A stretch of 64,000 nt of DNA, from positions 175,850,001 to 175,914,000 of the forward strand of contig OX465598.1 in the NCBI GenBank assembly GCA_950022295.1. The letters run 5' to 3'. The notes under the pieces were generated by a model, which worked only from the letters and a program-made list of their open reading frames with translations, was not told where the DNA came from and ran no database searches. Both the position numbers and the translations under genes were made by a program. The first letter of the stretch is position 1. The number at the start of each line of letters is the position of its first letter. Of this stretch, positions 11,315 to 22,504 are shown piece by piece. This stretch comes from Bromus sterilis (Eukaryota; Streptophyta; Magnoliopsida; Poales; Poaceae).

Positions 11315-13665
11315 CCGCACAGGTTGGAAACACGATCTCGGCGGCTTCATCATCACTAGCACTCATTGACTCGGCGATTCTGGCAAGATCCAACCTGTTC
11401 GAGTCCCTCGGATTCACGGCCCACCTCCCGGCCCTCAAATCAGTCTTCATCGACCTACACTCCGGCGTCAATCTGATCTTCGGAGAGCACCGGATCTACA
11501 TCAACCATTGGGGTACCCTTCGCCTCACCGACGACACCCGTGCTCTCACGGCAACATCTGCAGCAACGACCGTAGCAGACGCCGCCCGCACGGACGATCT
11601 ATCTGGCGGATGTAGCCACGCACCTAACTCGCGACTCCACGCTACTCGCGACCGCTCGAGTGAAGCCCCAGCATGGAGAAGCACGATCGCACGCATCAAC
11701 AAGGAAACGGCAAGGGCACCATCACAGGTGTTCATGGTAGAAGTCGGCACATCAACATCAGGTAACAACGGGCGAGCCGACGACCCGGGCACTCGACAAG
11801 ACACCCCAACCACCAACAGGGTGGCTGGCCAGATGGTCATACAACTAGGAGAACCGGGGACCATACCAAAGAAAGTCCCGGTGGAGCAAGGACCAAGCAA
11901 CCAAAAAATTAGTCAGCAGCAAAGCAACAAACAGCAAGCACCTGGCCAGGGCAGCCAGCCATCACGGAGCAGGCAGCAAACCCGGTTGCAGCGGCGGGCG
12001 AACCGCCCAAAGAAAAAATATACTTGTCCAAGGAATCGATGGCAATGGTAAAGGAAGCAGTCGCTCGCGGCGTGTTACTACGATCAGATGCCTCAAGAGA
12101 CGAGCTAAGGGCATACAACGAGCTAGCGGGAGAGCCAACCAAGCAGACGAGACAGTAGCGCCTAGCCATGGAGAAGCAAGCAAAAGTGGAACCCGAAAGG
12201 AGAAGCAGTCACAGACAATCCCGCAGAAGTGACTCACCAGACCACGACTACCCCATCCGCAATAGATCGAAGCTCAACAACCTATGGAAGGCAGAATAGG
12301 CGGGGGTAGTGCGGAAACTGGAAGACGACTTCAGGTCAGAGGAGGACGACGACAAAGAGGAGCCTCTCACTCCGGCAGAAGCACTCGTAAGCGCCCAAGA
12401 CTACCTGTCCCGCGCCCAGAAAAGCAGAAAGGGCAAAACGGATCGTTACACTTCCATAGCTCTACAGATAATGAAGGACGCTATCGACGCCTCGGTACCT
12501 AAAAAATCTAGCGCAAAGCGACAGACTCGCGAGCGGACACCGGACAGGGACCCCAGTTCACCAGACGACGACGACGACAAACGCAGGCGCTCCGGCAAGC
12601 ACAAGAAACGCGACAGCGACGACAACGGCAGACGCCGCAGCACTCGGCGAGACGACATAACACAGAACAGAGTCAACCGCAGCAGGCGAAGACGCGCATC
12701 ACACGAGGAATACTCAGAGGAAGAGACTTCTGATGAGAAAATCGAGCCATGTGGAGCACTCAGCTTCACACGTGCCATACGTGAGACGCACATGCCCAAC
12801 GGGTTCAAACTGAACTCCACGACTCTAAACTACAACGGACTCGAGGAGCCGGAGGCATGGCTCGACGACTACCTAACAACAGTCAACTTTCAAAGAGGGA
12901 CCAATGTCACGGCGATGCAGTACGTACAACTCATGCTCGAGAGCTCCGCTCGACACTGGCTGAAAAATCTTCGGCGCGGATCCATCAGCTCCTGGAGCCA
13001 GTTCCGAGGGGCCTTCATAGAAAACTTCAAATTAACATACAGACGACCAGCCTCGCTCGAGGAGCTGCGGGCATGCAAACAAGGAACGAGGGAGGTCCTG
13101 CGAGCATACATCCAGCGATGGAAGACACTCAAGAATTCAGCGGAAGACATCTCAGACGAGAGTGCGATCGACGCATTCAGGCGAGGTCTCCAGCGCGTCG
13201 AATTCAAAGAGCAGCTCGGACAGATGAAAGTCCGAACACTCGCACGGCTGCTAGAACTAGCCAACAGCTGGGCGGACGGAGAAGACTCCGTTCGTAATTA
13301 AACAGAAACTCACACCGCACGATCAGAGTACGACTACGACTACAACGGAGATAGAGGAGACGACAGAAGAAGGAAGCGACCCAGACGGAACTTCTACAAC
13401 GACAGAGGGCCTAACATGGTCGCCGCCGGTTTCTCAGACAACCGGAACGGCAAGCACCGTGATGACAACATACCACAGCGCCGAGACAACCCATAAGACG
13501 AGCCCCAGGCTCAAAGACGAGAATGGAGGACAAGACAGCCACGCGACGGGACTCGCGCATTCCGCTCCGCCAAAGAACAACTCGATGGACCGTGCTCTCT
13601 ACACGGATTCTGAAATGAGCGAGGAGAGCTCAAATCATCCCACACCCTGAGGAATTGTCGAAGCT
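11315..13665 (+). pseudogene. gag of the plus Tat element (frameshifted)
   Basis: The best preserved piece is 12309-13301 (330 codons): an acidic then strongly basic Arg-rich region, followed by the gag core with motifs LDDYLTTVNF, HWLKNL, WSQFRGAF, YIQRW and AFRRGL. Upstream, 11315-12051 reads in a different frame and is Ser/Thr/Gln-rich with few features. Downstream, after a TAA at 13299-13301, the frame continues into an Arg/Asp-rich stretch and a short Cys/His motif (DGPCSLH ... HTLRNC) that needs a frame change near 13640. It would have formed the capsid; as it stands it is broken. Confidence 0.75.
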
Positions 13666-13734
13666 TCAACGAGTTGGCCGAGGAGAAAAATCGCTCCGCG
13701 GTCGCAGCAGCACGACCGCTCGCAAGCATAGAAG

Positions 13735-14526
13735 TTGGGCCAGTCGCCCACGATGCGCCACCAGCCCCCTCTACCAACAAGGCCAGTGGCCGCCATCCAG
13801 GAACGGCAAAAGACGACAGAAGAAGAAAACCAATACCCAGAAGCCCACGGGATGATCTACATGATACAAGAAGGCAGACCTTCCAACAGGCAGCAGAAAC
13901 AAGTCACCAGACAAGTCTTCCTGGCAACCTCCACACACCCGGCCGTCCCAGAGTACCTGCGCGGGTCGGAGACAGAAATCTCCTTCTCCTGGGACGACCA
14001 CCCGCCAGTCGTCCCCCAACCGGGGCACGCTGCACTAGTGCTCGAGGCCAGAATCGGAAACTACGACATGTCGCGAGTGTTCATGGATGGCGGCAGCGGA
14101 ATCAACATCATCTTCACCCGAACACTCGACGACATGCTCATCCAAAACAAGGCACTCAAGTCCTCAGGCACAAATTTCCACGGAATCGTACCAGGAAAAG
14201 CAGTCTACCCCCTCGGAAGGATAAGCTTGGAGGTAGTCTTCGGGAACGCGACGAACTTCTGCAAAGAAACACTTGACTTTGAAGTAGTTGATTGGAAGTC
14301 GCAATACCACGCAATTCTCGGGCGGCCAGCTTTCGCTCGCTTCATGGCTGTACCCCACTACGCCTACCTCAAGCTGAAGATGCCAGGCCCAAACGGGGTC
14401 ATCACAATCAGCGGCAGTTTCGTCAGATCTGACCGCTGCGACAAAGAATTCCACAAGATAGCAGAAGCATTCGTAGCCCACCAAGCCAGCAGGACCACGG
14501 GACTCACAGAAGAAGCGCTCCCGTAG
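13735..14526 (+). CDS. Aspartic protease of the plus Tat element
   Basis: An open frame of 263 codons with no ATG at its first codon, so it was probably read as part of gag-PR. The active-site motif is FMDGGSG with the Asp codon at 14086-14088; D-G-G is common in this lineage in place of D-T/S-G. A second conserved block is HAILGRPAFARF near 14310, followed by PHYAYLKLKMPGP. The same block occurs on the minus strand at 53983-53771 in the other Tat element. After its stop there is no RT, only the tandem repeat and the antisense gene. Confidence 0.8.
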   Translation: MGQSPTMRHQPPLPTRPVAAIQERQKTTEEENQYPEAHGMIYMIQEGRPSNRQQKQVTRQVFLATSTHPAVPEYLRGSETEISFSWDDHPPVVPQPGHAALVLEARIGNYDMSRVFMDGGSGINIIFTRTLDDMLIQNKALKSSGTNFHGIVPGKAVYPLGRISLEVVFGNATNFCKETLDFEVVDWKSQYHAILGRPAFARFMAVPHYAYLKLKMPGPNGVITISGSFVRSDRCDKEFHKIAEAFVAHQASRTTGLTEEALP

Positions 14527-14690
14527 AAGAAAAGAAACATCGCCCGAAGAAATCCAACACTAGGAGACAAAACTGCCAGGACCTTAAAGCCACTACATCA
14601 TCGCTCTTAAAGGAACCCACCCTCAATAGAGCCCGCCTACTCTTTGTAAGAAACAGCAGGAAGATATTACATAAAATATTTTTCCACAAA
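14527..14690 (+). other. Short non-coding spacer after protease
   Basis: No feature recognised. It marks the place where pol would start in an autonomous relative. Confidence 0.4.
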
Positions 14691-15150
14691 ATTAACTCGG
14701 CACTCGGGGGCTCGCCGAAGCAGCAACCCCCCGACGCGCCCTCCGCAATCGCGGCAAAATTAACTCGGCACTCGGGGGCTCGCCGAAGAAGCCACCCCCC
14801 GACGCGCCCTCCGCAATCGCGGCAAAATTAACTCGGCACTCGGGGGCTCGCCGAAGCAGCCACCCCCCGACGCTTCCTCCGCAATCACGGCAAAATTAAC
14901 TCGGCACTCGGGGGCTCGCCGAAGCAGCCACCCCCCGACGCGTCCTCCGCAATCACGACAAAATTAACTCGGCACTCGGGGGCTCGCCGAAGCAGCCACC
15001 CCCCGACGCGTCCTCCGCAATCACGGCAAAATTAACTCGGCACTCAGGGGCTCGCCGAAGCAGCCACCCCCCGAGGCGTCCTCCGCAATCGCGGCAAATT
15101 AAAACTTAGCCCTCGGGGGCTCGCCGAAGCAGCCACCCCCCGAGACGCCC
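14691..15150 (+). repeat. 68-bp tandem repeat, about 6.5 copies
   Basis: Units start at about 14691, 14759, 14827, 14895 and so on. Each contains TTAACTCGGCACTCGGGGGC, CGCCGAAG and a CCCCCCGACG block. The last copy is degenerate. It lies between protease and the 3' end of the antisense gene, the same relative place as the 69-bp repeat of the minus Tat element. Confidence 0.9.
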
Positions 15151-15215
15151 CACGCAACTACAAATGCAGACGATATATACAACCAAGAAGAAGCATACAC
15201 AACGAAGGGAAAAAC

Positions 15216-18200
15216 CTAATCTTTAGGCTCCAACTTTTCCTTAATAAGTGCACCCAGATGGAGGTCGTTCTCTTCACAAACTCGCCTCACAACTTGGTGC
15301 GCGTTCCTATCTACAGCCATGTAGTGCTCATTCATCGGATGATTCCTACCACCCGGAGGACCCGACACCACCTGAGCAAAGTCCACCCCTGGCCAATGAC
15401 TATGGACCAAGCCCAAAGCAGCTCGGGCTCCAGCATGAATCTGGTGATCCATCACTCGACGCAACTCGGCAGGCTGAGAAAATACGCGACAAAGCCTCTC
15501 AAGGGACGAAGGAACCACCTCCAACGGATAGAACTCAGCATGAATACCACCCAACACCCGTTGGCAGTAGCCGAGAGCTTCCGGTACCCGCTCAACTCGG
15601 CGACGAAGCAACACAAACGCTCGAGCACGAGCCCCATCTGCCCAAAAGGGATTGCTCGCCTGTACACTAGGATCATCAAGTCGCGACATCTCTGAATGAA
15701 CGGCCCTCTCCTCATCCCGAGTTCGCCCTGCCAGCACTTCGAAAGTCAAGAACTACGATCAAAGACAGAGATGGCAAAAACCCACCAAAACGGAATTAAA
15801 GCAACCAAGCAGAGGCAAGACTCACCCCGTAGGAGGTCAGACAACTTCACCACCCACGAAGCAAGGCCCTCAACTACGGAATCGGCACGCTCACGCCGAG
15901 TACGCTGAATGGCCACGGACCCCTTCAGACGGACAATGTCCCACTCAGCGTCCTTCAGCCGCAAGCAAACGGACTCGTAGACACCCTCGCGAGCGCCATC
16001 CTTCAGCGAACTCCACGGACGAAGGAAGCCAGGAGCGGCCTACGGCAGGATGAACAAAACAAATCAAAAATAGAAAGAGGAACAGCCAAGCAGACACTCA
16101 GATAGAAGTTGCAAAAGATCAACCGTCACAACAGAGTCAGGAATTACAGACAAAGTTTCCAAACGGTGAAATCACTACTATGCCTCCCCCTCACCTACGG
16201 CAGGGGGACCTTGAGCATCTACAACTTGTTGCAGGGACGAGCCAGCCTATCGGCTCGGTCGTCCTGCTCACCAGAATAGCACGGGATGGTCTCAACCAAG
16301 GAATCGTCAAAGGAAACCCCATGCCCTATAAGGACGACCAGGGCCGTGGAAGAACCACTCACCACGCTCTCCGCCACCAGCTCCACCATATCATTTCCAT
16401 TAGGGCCGAACGCAGCGACCCGAGCACCCAGGCCATCAGGCACCTTCGTACCTTCCGGCATAAGGTGCTCGTGCGCAAGACCCACAACATTGGAAGCCCA
16501 GGCGCAGACGTCCTCCACCACTGCAACAACACTCGCTACAACATCAACAGCACCCTGGAGAACTCTAGACCCCGACGCAGCAGCCTCCATCGGCTTCGCA
16601 CCCACAGCAGCTGCACCAAGCAAAGAAACGTCATCAAGGGCAAACAGAGGAAATAGCAATAGTCGAACACCAAACTTACACACTAGAGAGCCCGCGAAGG
16701 CGCGAAGACGTTTGCCCTCGATTGCCTCTACCTGCGCATGCGCATCCTCAGCCTGGCGAAGACGAACCAACTCCTCATGCTGAGCATGCAACTCCGCCTC
16801 CTTGGAAGCCAAGGCAGCCTCGAGAACGGAAATAGTCCTCTCCGCCTTTTCGGCTTGTTTCTCGGCAGCCTGGCGACGACCTGCGAGGCAAAGACAGTAC
16901 TCAGAACAAAAGAAGAAGTACCCAAAAGCTCAGCAGCAAAAAGAATAAAGCTCACCATCCATAACAGATAAGGCATCTTGGGCAGACTCATGAGACCGTT
17001 TCCAACGCTCAGATTCAAGAACCAAACGCTCACAGTGTTGGAAAACAGGCTGCAAGAACCAGGCAATCAGGTGTTAATTAAAGACAAGATTACAAGCAAC
17101 TACAAACAGCTACTTCTAGCCTCGGGGGCTACTCCCATCGGGAGCACTGCCGTGCCCCCGATGATGAAGCAATACAGACAGGAATCATCTTACCAGTTTG
17201 GAGACATGATCGAAAGCACGAGCTTTGTCTTCAATCGCCAGACCAACACGGCGAAAGTACGGAGGACAAAGCCCAGTCGACCTAGGCTCAAGAGCAGCAG
17301 AGCCAGGCATACCAGAAGGAGACACGCCGGTAACGACAACCGCAGTCCAAATGGCAGGAGTCGCCATCGGCCCAGATTGACCAGCGGCAGTCGAGTGGTC
17401 TTCAGGACGCTTGGCCGCCGCCCCAGAGCTCGTCGATTTCAGATCAGTAGCAGCCGCGCTGGTGCATGAAGCAGCCGGAGCAGGCGCAGCACTACAAAAC
17501 AAAGCATTATCAGTCGCAAGAGCAAGGAAAAACGGGCACTAATTCAGCAGAATCTCACCCGACACGTGCGCCACGAGGGCGCCCCAACCTCCCATGCCTG
17601 GCCCTCTTGGGAGGAAGGGCCGGAGCAACAGCCGAAGGGGAAGGCCCTGCAAAAGGAGAAGCATAAGGGACAACATCACCTAACGCGGCATGGTCTTCAG
17701 CATCCAAGGGGCGCGACCGCTTCACACGGAAGGGACTCGAGTCCTCACTATCTCCAGTCTCCACTAGCACAATCTCAGCATTAACAGCCGGCACAGCGCC
17801 ACCAGCTGCGGAAGCTTCAGGCTCTTCACGAATATCGGCGTCTTCCGGCTGCGGAGGATTACACGGCACTGGAGCATGGCCCTGCAAATCAAGCAATGTC
17901 AACAACCAAACAAAACGAAGATCTCGCCCAAACAAATAAAGGAACATGGGCACCAACCGGTGGTGGAGGATGATCAGAAGCATATGGAAGGACAAGGCGC
18001 ATCTCGCAAATACTAGAGCACTTGGTCACATGCTGGATACGAGCCAGCAAGGCATCAGGTTCTAGCTCTTCAGGCGAGCATCTCGTCGAGTCATCGAGCC
18101 CCTCGTACTGCCACATAGGGCGATCCCGATGCTGCAACAGTTGAACTCGCCTCCCCACAAACACAGAGATAAGCTGACCACCAGTCAAGTTATCCTTCAA

Positions 18201-18842
18201 GACAGAAATCCTCTCCAGAAATGGAGTCAGTACAGACGACTCCGCCTCGGTCAGAGAATGAGACCACGAAGGTTGTCTGACCGCTCGTGCCCCTGGATTG
18301 AAAGAAGCAAGACCAAATCGCTGACCAACAACGCAGCGATCCCTTAGATAAAACCAGCCTTTCCGCCAGCCACTAACGGAATCGATCTTCTCCAAGTCAA
18401 AGTATGAATGTTTATCCCCAATGGAGATACCCACCCGACCCACGGCGTATTCGCAGTTCGTCCTTTTTACATTAAAAAGGCGTCTCCAAAGTCCCCAATG
18501 GGGATAAATCCCTAGGAAAGCCTCACAAAGGGTGATAAAACACGCAATGTGCAAAATCCCATTGGGAGTAAGGTCATGCAATTGGAGCCGATAGGAATAC
18601 AGCATGCCCCGAACGAAAGGATGCAGCGGAAGAGCAAACCCACGGTGGAAGAAAGCTTGGAAGCATACCCGCTCATCCGCCGCCGGCGCTGGAGTCGACT
18701 CATCACCAGGAAGACGAGCATCGCCCGCCACCACCACGCCATCAGCAACCAGCGCATCCAGATCTTCAGCCCCGAACGTGGACCGCTCCCACTTGCCAGA
18801 CATCTTGGCCGACTCAATGGCAGCACGGGAGCGCTTGGACAT
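15216..18842 (-). CDS. Antisense multi-exon gene of the plus Tat element, Transposase_28-like ('putative gypsy type transposon')
   Basis: The gene runs opposite to gag-PR. Proposed exons (minus strand): 18842-17958, 17881-17559, 17491-17194, 17049-16956, 16880-16680, 16610-16195, 16039-15826, 15727-15216. Introns are GT...AG; the first is 77 bp. Joins 1-2, 2-3, 3-4, 4-5, 5-6 and 7-8 keep frame. Exon 1 (295 codons, ATG at 18842) has the family pattern: RGFALPLHPF, LQLHDLTPNGILHIACF, LCEAFLGI, HWGLWRRLF. Exon 2 is acidic with basic patches (VKRSRPL, PKRARH); exon 5 looks coiled-coil (AEKAERTISVLEAALASKEA). In exon 6 the frame meets TAG at 16219-16221 and again at the exon end, so the 3' part may be a decayed continuation or a separate piece. 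Molecular function is unknown. Confidence 0.65.
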
Positions 18843-20105
18843 AGATCTCACAGCAGCACGTAGAGAAGAAAAGACGACAGCTCAGGCACACGAAGGAAAA
18901 CAGAGAAAGAGGAGGAAGGAAATGGCTGGGTAAAATCTACAATTCACCCGGTCGCATGGTATTTAACTCAAGAGCCCGGCAAAACAGGGCCACCGGCCAA
19001 CCTTTTCGCCCAGTAAAAATGTGCCACGATCCCGTACAGAGGCGAAAAGCATGGAAAATCCAACCGGCGCAGTAACAACACCACCCACTACGCGCGCAAA
19101 AAGAGGACCATGATCGAGCGACGCGAAAATCTCGGCGGGACAGCGTCAAGTCATTTCACACGATAGACCGCAGCGGTCAACAAATGGCAGAAGACCACGC
19201 CAACGTCATATCACAGCAAGGCGTATGCAGTACACCATCAAGGCCAACAGATTCCATCTTTCAGATCTTTCCCCCAAGGAAGAAAAACATCTTACTCCCA
19301 TCGGGAGCGTACATCATAAGAGTCCAGGGTGCTCCCTCAGCTAAAGGTTGGCCACGTGCTCGAGTGAACACTCGCACTTATAAGAGTCTCGGGTGCTCCC
19401 TCAACTCGACGAAAGACAAACAAACGTTCGCCAAGACCATACGGCGCTAAGAGTCCCGGGTGCTCCCTCACCCGAAAAGCTGAAAAACAGCATTCGAGTG
19501 ACTACTCGCGAACCCCCCCCCCCCCCGACTGAGCACTCAAAAAAAAAGCTCCTCGGGTGAATGAGTCAACAGCTCGCTTGATGTTTTGTTCCAAGCGGGT
19601 GCAATGCTATAAGGCTCCGCGCCTCAAAAACACACTTTCCTGGAACACGATACACTGTGCCCAGATGCCACGCAAGATTAGCGTGTGGGTAAGACCCCGC
19701 TGCGAAGTACGGCAGGCTGGGACTTGCCGAAGAGCGATTTCACTCCCAACCTTTCCCATGCGCAGAGCATGATAGATAAGACGGGCGGACGCGCCTTAGG
19801 CTACACACATTACTGGCGGCAAATGAACACCGTAAGACCTGAAGCGGCCGAACTTTTGCTCGACACCAGTGTTCCAAGCTCACGTCGAGGGATGTGGGTT
19901 TGATTGGGCTACTGTGGTATTTGCCCTAGTGCAATTCACTAAGGCTCAATCTGTCGACTCCTTGGGCCCTTTCAGCTTAGCATCCCTCGAAACAGGTTTT
20001 TTCATGGCCACCAAACTGCCAGCGACCCACAGATGAACTGTGCATATCAATGAACGACATATAAATGTACTCGAGTCCCTGCGCGACTCTTCGAGTCCCC
20101 CAGGC
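18843..20105. other. Upstream region of the antisense gene and 3' non-coding region of the plus Tat element
   Basis: Contains a weak TATA-like TTAAATACC (minus strand, 18966-18958), about 115 bases before the antisense ATG. From 19310 to 19510 there are repeated GGGTGCTCCCTCA motifs separated by CGAGTGAACACTCG-like sequence. At 19507-19528 a long C run is followed by an A run. No other gene was seen. Confidence 0.5.
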
Positions 20106-20118
20106 ACTCGGGGGCTAC
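20106..20118 (+). other. Polypurine tract of the plus Tat element
   Basis: ACTCGGGGGCTAC directly before the 3' LTR; the same tract precedes the 3' LTR of the minus Tat element. Confidence 0.6.
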
Positions 20119-20556
20119 GGACGAGGGGGTGATCCCACGACTCCTACGGATGAGCCCACCTGGTGTCCATGAAGGCAGAAGGCCCATGAAGATATGGCCC
20201 CGGCCCACTAGATGGCACCGACGTAGAAGTCCTCGACTCACAAGGAAGGTGCGAAGACCTGCCGTAAGGAGCAAGCTAGGGTTAGGAAAGTTTACCTGTA
20301 CACGTAGATGAATTCCTCGAGACCTAGCCCGATATATAAGGGCTAGGAGGGGCGACGCCAAAGACATCCAATCTCACCTGTAACCCTAGCCCTGAGCGCT
20401 CCAGCCTCGGCTTCCTCTGTAATCGCATCTCCCTAATCAATAATATCGAGCAGGAGCGAGCCTCCCTGTTTGCCGACGAGCTATCGTCCAACCTGCGCCT
20501 CTCATGACTAACCCAGGGTCCCTGACCATGGGATTTGCCGGGGTTGATCCCCGTCA
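20119..20556 (+). repeat. 3' LTR of the plus Tat element
   Basis: 438 bp, collinear with 10857-11294 without indels. The first base is G instead of T, so the terminus reads GG in place of TG. It is followed by GCTCC, the second copy of the target duplication. Confidence 0.92.
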
Positions 20557-20859
20557 GCTCCCGATGGGAGTAGCCCCCCGAGGCTACGTTTGATTTGTAG
20601 AATCAGATGCAGGCTGCGAGCTTTTATTCACCCGGACCGTCCTTTCTTGTAGCTGCTTAGTTGTTCCAAATTTTCGTCGGGTGCGCGGCAGCGCTCCCTA
20701 TAGGAGTAACCCCCGAGTATTTAGGTGATCATTTGTGATCAGGTGAAGACTAAGGAATTTCTCTGTCTGTTTTGTCCTTATCTTGAAACGTGCTTGATGT
20801 TGAACAAAAGTTCTGGGTGGGGTTTATGTGAGCGAAGTGATGCCTTTTCGGGGGAAGTT
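20557..20859 (-). other. Minus Tat element, region resuming after the inserted plus element
   Basis: Continues 10856. It contains GATGGGAGTAGCCCCCC and a related TAGGAGTAACCCCCG near 20700. No ORF. Confidence 0.4.
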
Positions 20860-21300
20860 GGTGCTCGAGCCCCTGAGTCTTTTGCTTTTGTGGCTGTGTA
20901 AACAGAAAATGTCGTCCGTTGGGGGTAGTATGCGTTCTAGCCCCCGAGTTCTTTAAGTGGTGTCGCGTAAGCAAAGATAGCGTCTCTCGAGGATAGTTTG
21001 TGCTCGAGCCCCCAAGTGCTTTTAGGTAGCGTCGCGTAAGCGAAGATAGCGTCTCTCGGGGGGAGTTTGTGCTCGAGCCCCCGAGTGCTTTTAGGTAGCG
21101 TCGCATAAGCGAAGATAGCGTCTCTCGGGGGGAGTTTGTGCTCGAGCCCCCGAGTGCTTTTAGGTAGCGTCGCGTAAGCGAAGATAGCATCTCTCGGGGG
21201 GAGTTTGTGCTCGATCCCCCGAGTGCTTTTAGGTAGCGCGCGTAAGCGAAGATATCATCTCTCGGGGGAGTTTGTGCTCGATCCTTCGAGTGCTTTAGTG
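20860..21300 (-). repeat. 69-bp tandem repeat of the minus Tat element
   Basis: About five to six copies; successive GCGTCTCTCGGG starts at 21049 and 21118 give a 69-bp period. Units contain GTGCTCGAGCCCCCGAGTGC and TTTTAGGTAGCGTCGC. The repeat lies between the end of integrase and the 3' end of the antisense B3-like gene. Confidence 0.9.
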
Positions 21301-21395
21301 GTATTATTTGAGCAACACCTTTTATTGCTTTGACTTTTTACATGAGCTGCCGATCGGTGCTGCTACCGATACTCCCGATGGTGCCTATGGGTAGG

Positions 21396-21786
21396 CTATG
21401 TGTAGAACATGCGCAAGTTTGCAACGTTCGACGGGTTTCCTATGTCTTCGTTGGTCTTCGGATTCTTCAGCCTGTATGCACCTCCTCCTATGACCTCGGA
21501 GATTATGAAGGGTCCTTCCCACTGCGGGGCAAGTTTGTGCACTTTTTCTTGTATTAGTCGCAGGACGAGATCTCCTTGTGGAAAGTTCTGGTCCGCAGGT
21601 GACTACTTTGGTACGTGCGTAGTTTGTCCTGGTATCCTTCTGACCTTGCTATGGCTGTGTCCCTTGCTTCATCCGCACTGTCTTTATCATCCTGGAGTGC
21701 TTCTTCTGCCTCTTCTTCTTCGTATCACGAGATTCGGGGAGTTCCAAACTTTAGGTCGTGCGGTAGAACCGCTTCTGCTCCATACA
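21396..21786 (-). pseudogene. Integrase C-terminal end of the minus Tat element
   Basis: The minus strand reads AEVYGAEAVLP at the right end, then an acidic linker, then GDLVLRLIQEKVHKLAP, WEGPFII, GAYRLK and NVANLRMFYT followed by TAG at 21398-21396. This is the usual end of Tat-type pol. A frameshift lies in the middle. At 21787 it is joined directly to a pre-integrase linker, so the integrase catalytic core is missing in this copy. Confidence 0.75.
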
Positions 21787-22052
21787 CCTCGGCTTGAGAG
21801 ACCTGAGAGATGCTGCGCTTGTAGAGATGTCCGTTGATTACTTTGAATGCTTTAGATCGTCGGATGATGCGTTGGGCTTCTGCGACGTCTTGTGGTAAGG
21901 TGCCTTCGATTAGGAATCGAAGGAACGGTTTTGCCCAAGCTAGACCTTCGGGTGCGGCTGGTTCTGCTTCCTCGACTGCTTCGTTGCCTGCGTCATCTAT
22001 TGGGTTCGCCGCTACTACTTGTGCTGGTTCGTTTGTGTCATCGTCCTCTGCG
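21787..22052 (-). repeat. Second copy of a pre-integrase Tat segment (also at 40066-40334)
   Basis: About 270 bp that match 40066-40334 on the same strand with roughly 12 mismatches. It is the acidic linker between the second RNase H and integrase. The left junction shares CCTCGGCTTGAG with the other copy, which fits deletion of the integrase core through a short direct repeat. Confidence 0.8.
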
Positions 22053-22504
22053 ACTTTCTGTAGGATTATTTAACCCTTGGTCGAAGTTGAGTCTAGCATT
22101 CTATAGTTATATAGTTACTTGGGTATAAAGGGAACAACGTAAGGCTTCTTTTTGTCCTTACCCTCATTGATCTGAGTTCTGAGTCACCCTCATCTTTTCT
22201 ACGGGAAGATAGGACTAGGCTCATCTATGTCTTACTAGAACATCTCGTTGATTGCTTCTTATAGCCGTAGGATTGTTGTGGTTGTCCATAGTCTTCGTGT
22301 TGTTGAGTTCCTTGAGGAAGTTCTGTCCAATCTCATCAAGGTTGTTTCATTTTCCATCCCGGTGTAGCCGTTATGTTGCCCGATTTGTTCCGTGTTTCTA
22401 GGAATCTTTGCCTTTGCATTACAATCTTTTCCTCCTAATCATGTCCTCTTATCTTTGATTCCATCGTACAACCTGTTTTATTGTTGATTTTCATCACACA
22501 GGAT
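22053..22504 (+). other. 5' leader fragment of a chromovirus-type gypsy element
   Basis: CTGTAGGATTATTTAACCC followed by a TCGAAGTTGAGTCTAGC stretch parallels the sequence just after the primer sites at 30213-30255. The LTR and primer site that should precede it are missing, so the element is truncated on its left. Confidence 0.55.

Larger units (their letters stand above)
10857..20556 (+). mobile_element. Complete plus-strand Tat-type gypsy element without pol, carrying an antisense gene
   Basis: A 9.7-kb element bounded by 438-bp LTRs and the 5-bp duplication GCTCC (10852-10856 and 20557-20561). The order is LTR, primer site, gag, protease, 68-bp tandem repeat, a large antisense multi-exon gene, polypurine tract, LTR. 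RT, RNase H and integrase are absent, so it depended on a partner; the minus Tat element has the same kind of LTR ends and protease and is a plausible relative of such a partner. The LTRs differ at about 8 of 438 positions by eye, so this is a fairly young insertion, younger than the element it sits in. Confidence 0.9.

Noticed and set aside
11194..12051. 285-codon ORF starting within the LTR
   Set aside because: It begins at an alternative start codon inside the 5' LTR and runs through the primer site. Only the part after 11315 can belong to gag.
14691..15150. Regular repeats that might look like a CRISPR array
   Set aside because: Units are head-to-tail with no unique spacers and lie inside a plant retrotransposon.
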